From Alphaproteobacteria bacterium (GTDB lineage Bacteria > Pseudomonadota > Alphaproteobacteria > UBA6615): 40,668 nucleotides of DNA. The DNA lies in assembly GCA_028279245.1 (NCBI GenBank), contig JANQOE010000072.1, positions 1 to 40,668 of the forward strand, in the 5' to 3' direction. Position 1 is the stretch's first letter; each line of letters opens with the position of its first letter. This document shows positions 34,712 to 40,668 of the stretch, one piece after another. The notes beneath the pieces were generated by a model that had not been told where the DNA came from, did not search any database, and was given only the letters and a program-made list of their open reading frames with translations. A program made the translations under genes and the position numbers.

Positions 34712-36703
34712 ATGAGTTCTACCGAAGACGGCCATCTTCGCGAGATGGCCAATGCCATTCGCGCGCTGTCGATGGACGCCGTGCAAAAGGCAAAATCTGG
34801 CCATCCGGGCGCGCCGATGGGCATGGCCGACCTCGCCACCGTGCTGTACGCCCGGCACCTGCGGTTCGACCCGGCGGCGCCTGATTGGTTCAACCGTGAC
34901 CGGTTCGTGCTGTCGAACGGCCACGGCTCGATGCTGCTGTACGCCCTGAATTACCTGACGGGCTATGCGGACATGACGATCGAGGAACTCATCAACTTTC
35001 GTCAGCTTCACAGCCGGACACCAGGCCATCCCGAATACGGCCACGCCGGCGGTGTCGAGACCACCACCGGCCCGCTCGGGCAGGGCTTCGCCAACGCCGT
35101 CGGCATGGCGATCGCCGAACGCCACCTCGCCGCGGAGTTCGGCGACGACTTGGTTGACCACCACACCTACGTATTTGCCGGCGACGGTTGCCTGATGGAG
35201 GGCATCAGTCACGAGGCCGCATCTTTGGCCGGTCATCTACGCCTGCAGCGGCTGATCGTGCTGTTCGACGACAACGATATTTCCATCGACGGCCCCACCA
35301 GCTTGTCCGTGTCCGACGACCAATGCGCCCGGTTCGCGTCCTATGGTTGGGCGACGCGTCAGTTGGACGGCCACGATTTCGCAGCTATCGACCAGGCGAT
35401 TGAGTGGGCCAAGCAAAACGACCGGCCGACGCTGCTGGCGTGCAAGACGCAGATCGGTTTTGGTGCGCCCAATAAGGCCGGCACCGCAGCGGCTCATGGC
35501 AACCCCCTCGGCGACGAAGAGATTTCCGCCGCCCGCCAACAGCTCGGCTGGCCCCATCCGCCCTTCGAGGTGCCCGCGCACGTCTTGCAGGCATGGCGCG
35601 ATCTCAGCGAACGCGGCCGGGCCGAGCGGCGCGACTGGGAAGGACGGCTCGCTGCCGCGTCGCCCGACATCCGCACCGAGTTCGAACGCCGCGCCGCCGG
35701 CCGTCTGCCGGCACATTTCGTCAAGTCCGTCGCTGATCTCAAAGAAAGTACCGCCCGTGAGCGGCCGACCCTAGCAACCCGCAAGGCCAGCCAAAACGTG
35801 CTGGAGGTCATTACCGCGGCGGCCCCTGAGTTGGTCGGCGGCTCCGCGGATCTGACCGGCTCCAACAACACCAAGACCGCCGCCACCCAACCGATGCAGG
35901 CCGGCGACTACGGTGGGCGCTACATTCACTATGGGGTCCGCGAACACGCCATGGCCGCGGCGATGAACGGCATAGCGCTGCATGGCGGGGTGATACCCTT
36001 TGGCGGCACGTTCCTCACCTTCTCGGACTATTGCCGGCCCGCCATCCGGTTGGCGGCCTTGATGGGGCTGCGGGTCGTCTTCGTTATGACCCATGACTCC
36101 ATTGGACTGGGTGAGGATGGGCCGACCCATCAACCGGTCGAGCACCTGGCGGCGTTGCGCGCCATCCCCAACCTCGCGGTGTTCCGTCCGGCCGATGCGG
36201 TGGAAACGGTGGAGTGCTGGGAAGCGGCCCTACAGCGGACGGACGGCCCTTCGGTCATCGCTTTGACCCGGCAGAACCTTCCGGCGCTCCGGCAAGCGCA
36301 TCTGGAAGACAACCAATGTGCCCGTGGCGCGTATGTCGTCGCGCCAGCCCGGGGCGAACCAAGCGCCGCCCTGTTGGCAACCGGCTCTGAGGTCGAGATC
36401 GCGGTGGCCGCCCAGGAGAAGCTGCGTGGCGAGGGTATCGAAGTCTCGGTCGTCTCGATGCCGTCCCAGGAACTCTTCGAGGCCCAGCCGGATCAATACC
36501 GCCGGGCGGTCCTGGGGCAGGGGCCGCGTATCGCCGTCGAGGCGGGTGTGCCGCTCGGCTGGACCAGATACGTTGACGACGCCGCCGATTTTGTTGGTAT
36601 GCGCGGGTTCGGCGCATCGGCGCCCTACAAGCAACTCTACGAGCATTTCGGCATCACCGCAGACGCGGTCGCCGCCGCAGTGCGTCGCAAGCTCGCCCCC
36701 TAG
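34712..36703 (+). CDS. tkt: Transketolase
   Basis: The product is 663 residues from ATG 34712, the family length; an earlier in-frame ATG at 34655 is less likely. It has the [14 protein letters not shown] opening and the thiamine-diphosphate motif GDGCLMEG...[26 protein letters not shown], the pyrimidine-domain YGVREHAM and [22 protein letters not shown] also fit. It moves two-carbon units in the pentose phosphate pathway. In many alphaproteobacteria gap and pgk follow tkt, but here they do not. Confidence 0.97.
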   Translation: MSSTEDGHLREMANAIRALSMDAVQKAKSGHPGAPMGMADLATVLYARHLRFDPAAPDWFNRDRFVLSNGHGSMLLYALNYLTGYADMTIEELINFRQLHSRTPGHPEYGHAGGVETTTGPLGQGFANAVGMAIAERHLAAEFGDDLVDHHTYVFAGDGCLMEGISHEAASLAGHLRLQRLIVLFDDNDISIDGPTSLSVSDDQCARFASYGWATRQLDGHDFAAIDQAIEWAKQNDRPTLLACKTQIGFGAPNKAGTAAAHGNPLGDEEISAARQQLGWPHPPFEVPAHVLQAWRDLSERGRAERRDWEGRLAAASPDIRTEFERRAAGRLPAHFVKSVADLKESTARERPTLATRKASQNVLEVITAAAPELVGGSADLTGSNNTKTAATQPMQAGDYGGRYIHYGVREHAMAAAMNGIALHGGVIPFGGTFLTFSDYCRPAIRLAALMGLRVVFVMTHDSIGLGEDGPTHQPVEHLAALRAIPNLAVFRPADAVETVECWEAALQRTDGPSVIALTRQNLPALRQAHLEDNQCARGAYVVAPARGEPSAALLATGSEVEIAVAAQEKLRGEGIEVSVVSMPSQELFEAQPDQYRRAVLGQGPRIAVEAGVPLGWTRYVDDAADFVGMRGFGASAPYKQLYEHFGITADAVAAAVRRKLAP

Positions 36704-36715
36704 TCCAAATGCGGT

Positions 36716-37132
36716 ATGCGGACCCACACGGTCATCGTCCATGGCATTGACGGGGCGCGCCTGGCGCTGACCGCCTCCGCCGAGCGAGGGGACAAAGTCG
36801 TCCTACTGAGTGCTGAGGGCGCCGCGCTCTACGCCGGTCCGGCTTGGTTCCGCGAGTTGCGGATCCTGCTGGAGGCCGAGTTCCCCGAGGTAATCGCCGA
36901 CGCCATTCTCGATTGCGGGAACGCGCCCGGCGCCGCCCTGGCGGCCTTGCGCTGCGGGGTCAAGACCATTTCGTTGGACGCAACCCCGGCCGTCCTGGCG
37001 AAAATCAGCGCCATTGCTGATCAACACGGCGCCCGTCTCGTGGAACGGCCGGCCGAACCGGCGCTCGACATGGCCACCCAAAGCAACCCAGAGGCGGCCA
37101 TAGCGCATTGGTTTGCGAAGGAGGAATTGTAA
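36716..37132 (+). CDS. Conserved-looking protein of unknown function between tkt and fba
   Basis: The product is 138 residues, with no signal peptide or membrane segment. It reads as an alpha/beta protein. The first half has beta strands (VIVHGIDGARLAL, KVVLLSAEGAALYAG), the middle an Ala/Gly-rich helix (CGNAPGAALAALRCGV), and the end WFAKEEL. It lies 12 bp after tkt and 52 bp before the aldolase on the same strand. I recall short uncharacterised genes at this place in related genomes but cannot name a family. A role tied to the aldolase or carbon flow is only inferred from position. Confidence 0.75.
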   Translation: MRTHTVIVHGIDGARLALTASAERGDKVVLLSAEGAALYAGPAWFRELRILLEAEFPEVIADAILDCGNAPGAALAALRCGVKTISLDATPAVLAKISAIADQHGARLVERPAEPALDMATQSNPEAAIAHWFAKEEL

Positions 37133-37184
37133 TGCGGTCAGCCCTTAGTTATGAAGCCGCACACCCAGCGCAGGATTGACCGAT

Positions 37185-38111
37185 ATGAGAGTAACCCAAC
37201 GCGTCCGCAAAATTCTGGCGTGGTACGAAAGCGACAACCCCGGCACGAAAACCAACCTCGCCCGCATTCTGATGCACGGCAAGCTGGGTGGCACCGGCCG
37301 GATGGTAATCCTGCCCGTTGACCAAGGTTATGAGCACGGCCCGGCGCGCAGCTTTGCCCCGAACCCGCCGGCCTACAATCCGCACTACCTGTTCCAACTA
37401 GCGATCGATGCGGGGCTGAACGCCTACGCCGCCCCGTTAGGGCCGATCGAAGCCGGTGCGTCGACCTATGCCGGCGCCATGCCGCTGATCCTGAAGATGA
37501 ACAGCGCCAACACCTTGGCCGCACCGGACGCGCCCGACCAGGCGATCACCGCATCGGTGGAAGATGCGCTGCGGCTCGGTTGCTCGGCCATTGGTTTCAC
37601 CATCTACCCCGGCAGCGCCGTCACATACGACATGTACGAGGAAATCCGCGAGCTCACGCTCGAAGCGAAGTCCTACGGCTTGGCAGTGGTGGTCTGGGCC
37701 TATCCGCGCGGCGGCAACGTCAGCAAGGCCGGCGAGACGGCGATCGACGTCGTGTCCTACTCCGCCCATATGGCGGCCCTACTCGGCGCGCACATTATCA
37801 AGGTGAAGCTGCCCAGCGATCACATCGATCAGGACGAAGCGCGCAAGGTCTACGAAGAGCGGCAGATCGACATCTCGACCCAGGCGGCCCGCGTCGCCCA
37901 TGTGATGCAGTGCTGCTTCGACGGCCGACGCCTCGTCGTCTTCTCGGGTGGCGCCGCCAAAGGCACCAACGCGGTGGAAGATGACGCCCGCGCCATCCGC
38001 GACGGCGGTGGTAACGGCTCCATCATTGGCCGCAACAGCTTCCAGCGGTCGAAAGAGGATGCGCTCGCCCTGCTGGACAGCATCATCAAGATCTATCAGG
38101 ACAAGGCCTGA
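37185..38111 (+). CDS. Class I fructose-bisphosphate aldolase, DhnA type
   Basis: The product is 308 residues from ATG 37185, with AGGA at suitable spacing; an in-frame TTG at 37176 is less likely. [17 protein letters not shown], the Schiff-base lysine region [12 protein letters not shown] and the phosphate-binding [10 protein letters not shown] and [13 protein letters not shown] match the DhnA/archaeal-type class I aldolases. The enzyme cleaves fructose-1,6-bisphosphate without metal. It belongs to the tkt-...-fba-thiE-efp-suhB run. Confidence 0.94.
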   Translation: MRVTQRVRKILAWYESDNPGTKTNLARILMHGKLGGTGRMVILPVDQGYEHGPARSFAPNPPAYNPHYLFQLAIDAGLNAYAAPLGPIEAGASTYAGAMPLILKMNSANTLAAPDAPDQAITASVEDALRLGCSAIGFTIYPGSAVTYDMYEEIRELTLEAKSYGLAVVVWAYPRGGNVSKAGETAIDVVSYSAHMAALLGAHIIKVKLPSDHIDQDEARKVYEERQIDISTQAARVAHVMQCCFDGRRLVVFSGGAAKGTNAVEDDARAIRDGGGNGSIIGRNSFQRSKEDALALLDSIIKIYQDKA

Positions 38112-38125
38112 CCGCGCCCGGGCCG

Positions 38126-38764
38126 GTGGCGTCTGACTGTCGTCTATACCTGATTACGCCGCCGGCCTTCGATCTCGGGGAGTTCCGGACCGAACTGGGA
38201 GCCGCGCTCGGTGGCGGCGATGTCGCGGCGGTGCAATACCGGCCAAAGGACGTTGACGACCACACCATTCGCGAGGCGATCGGGGCATTGCAGCCGGTCG
38301 TCCGGGCGGCAGGGGCCGCCTTCATCCTGAATGACCGCCCGGACCTGGCCGCCGAAACCAACTGTGACGGCGTCCATATCGGACAGGAGGATGCGCCCTA
38401 TTTGGCGGCCCGCCGCCAGCTTGGGCCCGATGCCACCATTGGCGTGACCTGCCATGACTCCCGGCACCTGGCGATCGAAGCGGCCGAGGCCGGGGCCGAC
38501 TATGTGGCATTCGGCGCCTTCTTCCCGACCACGACCAAGCAGCCCAAGGCCCGGACGAAGCCGGAGATCCTGCAATGGTGGTCCGAGTTGATGGAGGTTC
38601 CATGCGTGGCGATCGGCGGCATCACCGCGGAAAACTGCGCCCCGTTGGTGCGGGCCGGTGCTGATTTCCTGGCGGTTTCCGGGGCCGTTTGGCGCCACCC
38701 GGATGGCCCGGCCGCCGCGGTAGGTGAGTTCGATCGGGCTATTGCCGCGGCCGCGAAATCCTAA
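38126..38764 (+). CDS. thiE: Thiamine phosphate synthase
   Basis: The 212-residue TIM-barrel protein has [15 protein letters not shown] (usually VQLR.K), [24 protein letters not shown], the flexible pyrimidine-binding loop [11 protein letters not shown], and late phosphate loops [11 protein letters not shown] and AVSGAVW. ThiE joins HMP-PP and thiazole phosphate. The start is GTG at 38126, 14 bases after the aldolase stop, with a weak ribosome-binding site. The first motif is slightly atypical, as in the aldolase-linked alphaproteobacterial subgroup, so a regulatory paralogue cannot be excluded. Confidence 0.88.
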   Translation: MASDCRLYLITPPAFDLGEFRTELGAALGGGDVAAVQYRPKDVDDHTIREAIGALQPVVRAAGAAFILNDRPDLAAETNCDGVHIGQEDAPYLAARRQLGPDATIGVTCHDSRHLAIEAAEAGADYVAFGAFFPTTTKQPKARTKPEILQWWSELMEVPCVAIGGITAENCAPLVRAGADFLAVSGAVWRHPDGPAAAVGEFDRAIAAAAKS

Positions 38765-38775
38765 CTCCCCCGCCG

Positions 38776-38804
38776 TTGCGCTCAACCAGCAAGGTTGTTA
38801 GCCT
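38776..38804 (+). promoter_or_regulatory. Candidate efp promoter
   Basis: TTGCGC (38776-38781) and TAGCCT (38799-38804) are separated by 17 bp in the 90-bp gap between thiE and efp. The -10 is a weak match of a kind seen in GC-rich alphaproteobacteria. It would give the translation factor its own transcription start. Confidence 0.4.
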
Positions 38805-38854
38805 CCGCGCCGCCCGAGAGGCGTCAACTCACCACATCAGCGGCGTATTTCGAG

Positions 38855-39424
38855 ATGAAGATCGACGGCAATGCCATCCGTCCCGGTAATGTGATCGAAC
38901 ACCAGGGACGCCTTTGGCGGGCGGTAAAGATCCAACACGTCAAACCAGGCAAGGGCGGTGCGTTCCTCCAGGTCGAACTGAAGGACATTCGCGCCGGCAC
39001 CAAGCTGAACGAGCGGTTCCGCGCATCGGAGTCGGTGGAACGGGTGCGCCTCGACCAGAAGGACAACCAGTACCTCTATTCGGACGGCGACGGTCACACC
39101 TTCATGGATCAGGAGACCTTCGATCAGGTGACGCTGCAAACCGAGATGATCGGCGAGGACCAGGTCGCCTTCCTGCAAGAAGGCATGATCGTGTCGATTG
39201 AGTCCTTCGAGGGCAGCCCGATCGGCGTCGCCCTGCCGGACAAGGTGACGTTGGCTGTGACCGAAGCCGACGCGGTCGTCAAAGGCCAGACCGCATCCTC
39301 ATCCTACAAGCCGGCGGTGTTGGAGAACGGCGTGAAGGTCATGGTGCCACCCCATATCGAAGCCGGCACCCGCGTCATTGTGTCGACCGCCGACGCCACC
39401 TACGTCGAGCGCGCAAAGGACTAA
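38855..39424 (+). CDS. efp: Translation elongation factor P
   Basis: The product is 189 residues from ATG 38855 ([20 protein letters not shown]); upstream in-frame codons are rejected on family length. The modified-loop motif KPGKGGAF places the lysine that is beta-lysylated in enterics at residue 33. Three beta-barrel domains end with [25 protein letters not shown] in parts. EF-P rescues ribosomes stalled on polyproline. Several products here carry proline runs, notably TolA and the OmpA-type protein, and would be natural clients. Confidence 0.97.
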   Translation: MKIDGNAIRPGNVIEHQGRLWRAVKIQHVKPGKGGAFLQVELKDIRAGTKLNERFRASESVERVRLDQKDNQYLYSDGDGHTFMDQETFDQVTLQTEMIGEDQVAFLQEGMIVSIESFEGSPIGVALPDKVTLAVTEADAVVKGQTASSSYKPAVLENGVKVMVPPHIEAGTRVIVSTADATYVERAKD

Positions 39425-39428
39425 TCCA

Positions 39429-40238
39429 CTGACATCGGTAAAATCGCCGACCATTAACGTCATGGAACGGGCGGCGCGCCGCGCTGCCCGGGGCATCATC
39501 AGGGACTTCGGCGAACTCGAAAACCTGCAGCGGTCACGCAAGGGCGCCGCCGACTTTGTCACCGCCGCTGATCTGCGGGCGGAAAAAGTCCTCCAGGAAG
39601 AACTGCAGAAGGCGCGCCCGACCTACGGGTTCCTCGCGGAAGAAGGTGGGACCAAGGAGGGCTCGGACACCGCCCACCGTTGGATCGTCGATCCCCTCGA
39701 CGGCACCATGAATTTCATGCACGGGCTGCCGCACTTCGCCATCTCGATCGCTCTGGAGCGGGACGGCGATGTGATCGCCGGCGTGATCTACGAACCTGTG
39801 CATGACGAGCTGTATTGGGCCGAACGCAACGCCGGCGCATTCCACAACGACCGGCGTCTGCGCGTCTCGTCGCGTCGTGACCTCACCGAAGTCCTGGTGG
39901 CCACCGGCATCCCCTACAAGGGGCTGGGCGACCACGAATCCTATCTGCACTCACTGCGGGCGGTCATGGGCGCGACCGCCGGAGTCCGGCGGTTCGGCGC
40001 AGCAGCGCTTGACCTGGCCTTTGTGGCGTCGGGCCGTTTCGACGGGTTCTGGGAGTTCGGGTTGAACGCTTGGGACATTGCCGCCGGCATCCTTCTCGTT
40101 CGCGAAGCCGGTGGATTTGTCACAGACGCAGCGGGCGGGACAAACGTGCTTCATTCGGGCGATGTCGTTGCCGCGAATAGTGAGGTTCACAGCCAATTAT
40201 TGACGCTGCTAAAGGGCGCCAATGGCGGAACCGGATAG
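39429..40238 (+). CDS. suhB: Inositol monophosphatase family protein (SuhB-like)
   Basis: The product is 269 residues if started at the CTG at 39429, which has AAAGGA eight bases upstream; the first in-frame ATG is 39462. Residues before that ATG (SPTINVM) resemble the N-terminus of relatives as I remember them, favouring the upstream start. Metal and substrate motifs are EEGG, WIVDPLDGTMNFMHG and the late GLNAWDIAAG. The family hydrolyses inositol and related phosphates; SuhB also acts in rRNA antitermination in enterics. It follows efp by four bases. Confidence 0.93.
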   Translation: MTSVKSPTINVMERAARRAARGIIRDFGELENLQRSRKGAADFVTAADLRAEKVLQEELQKARPTYGFLAEEGGTKEGSDTAHRWIVDPLDGTMNFMHGLPHFAISIALERDGDVIAGVIYEPVHDELYWAERNAGAFHNDRRLRVSSRRDLTEVLVATGIPYKGLGDHESYLHSLRAVMGATAGVRRFGAAALDLAFVASGRFDGFWEFGLNAWDIAAGILLVREAGGFVTDAAGGTNVLHSGDVVAANSEVHSQLLTLLKGANGGTG

Positions 40239-40245
40239 TTGGCGC
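40216..40245 (+). other. Inverted repeat at the suhB stop codon
   Basis: GCGCCAA (40216-40222) and TTGGCGC (40239-40245) form a seven-pair stem with a 16-base loop spanning the suhB stop. No T tract follows, so it is at best a weak terminator. The rest of the 102-bp gap to the next gene holds nothing else I can name. Confidence 0.3.
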
Positions 40246-40340
40246 TGCCCCAAAACGGCCCGAATGTGCTGTTCCAGTCTGAGGCTCTGGGGTATTGTAA
40301 ACAGGGCGAATCGGGGCTTGCAGGCAAATAGGACGTGTCA

Positions 40341-40668
40341 ATGAACAGCTCACCCTTTGCTGGGCCGTGGCTGTGCCGCGCGTTCATAGCGACTCTAGCC
40401 GGTGCACTCTCACTTGAGGTGTCTGGTTCCGCGCAGGCGCAAGGATACATATCGAATAGCCCGAGTGTGGTTGTCGATGTGAGTGTACTGGACGCGCTTG
40501 GCCCCGCGCGCACCACATCGGTTCTGTCGCAAACGACAAGTTCAGCGCCATTGCCGTCGGTGCCTGGAAACGGCCGGCTGTTGCTGGACCCACCGGCGGC
40601 GGCGCCCGTGTCCCGTTTGAACGTGCCGACGCCGACCTCGCCGGTGCGCCCGCCGCGCGCCCCGGTCG
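40341..40668 (+). CDS. Secreted proline-rich protein, 3' end outside the window
   Basis: The ATG at 40341 is preceded by AGGA, and the frame is open for 109 codons to the window edge. The product has a signal peptide (hydrophobic core FIATLAGALSLEVSGSAQA). The mature start QGYISNSPSVVVDVSVLDALGP leads into a Pro/Ala-rich segment. In alphaproteobacteria, secreted proteins of this design often end in an OmpA-like domain, but that part is not visible here, so the class is a guess. Confidence 0.72.
   Translation, partial: MNSSPFAGPWLCRAFIATLAGALSLEVSGSAQAQGYISNSPSVVVDVSVLDALGPARTTSVLSQTTSSAPLPSVPGNGRLLLDPPAAAPVSRLNVPTPTSPVRPPRAPV

Overview
The window is high-GC, gene-dense bacterial chromosome of an alphaproteobacterium, most likely from the Rhodospirillales or a neighbouring order. 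The basis is gene order rather than a database search. rluD-rpoH converges on a serC-serA-hisZ-purA block. A long yebC-ruvCAB-ybgC-tolQRAB-pal-cpoB-tilS-ftsH-folP-glmM run is present. So is a DUF4164-zapA-6S RNA-fau block divergent from tkt-(hypothetical)-fba-thiE-efp-suhB. No transposase, integrase, phage gene, CRISPR array, rRNA or tRNA was seen.

Layout. 1-1817 (+): the end of rluD and a sigma-32 gene. 1824-9991 (-): purA, hisZ, serA and serC, interrupted between hisZ and serA by an OmpA-type envelope protein (+), a small secreted protein (-) and a secreted FG-GAP protein (-). 10090-17248: an accessory stretch with an SLC13 permease, a MaoC dehydratase, an AraC/O6-alkylguanine transferase fusion coupled to a DUF1127 protein, a divergent MocR regulator, a GNAT acetyltransferase, a PhzF protein and thiD. 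17245-32262 (-): glmM, folP, ftsH, tilS, cpoB, pal, tolB, an extra TolB-like gene, tolA, tolR, tolQ, ybgC, ruvB, ruvA, ruvC and yebC. 32398-34553 (-): a YmdB-type phosphoesterase, 5-formyl-THF cyclo-ligase, a 6S RNA candidate, zapA and a coiled-coil partner. 34712-40668 (+): tkt, an unknown gene, class I aldolase, thiE, efp, suhB and the start of a secreted protein.

The most unusual element is at 26255-26851. A 198-residue secreted protein sits between tolA and tolB and overlaps both by four bases (ATGA). Its first ~158 residues are a second copy of the TolB N-terminal domain. Its last ~30 residues resemble the extreme C-terminus of TolA. The tolA and small-gene stops are 593 bp apart, and so are the small-gene and tolB starts. 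This is what a tandem duplication running from the tolA 3' end into tolB would leave. The copies have diverged, yet the frame, signal peptide, couplings and a run of 20 identical residues are kept, so it looks like a functional added Tol-Pal component.

Regulatory features supported by sequence include a 6S RNA candidate, a serC leader with two competing stems, an internal pal promoter with a structured leader, paired repeats in the MocR/DUF1127 divergent region, a hairpin touching the folP start codon, and non-ATG starts set by overlaps (ruvA TTG, thiD GTG, possibly suhB CTG). Function calls rest on motifs recognised by eye; no alignment or database search was run.
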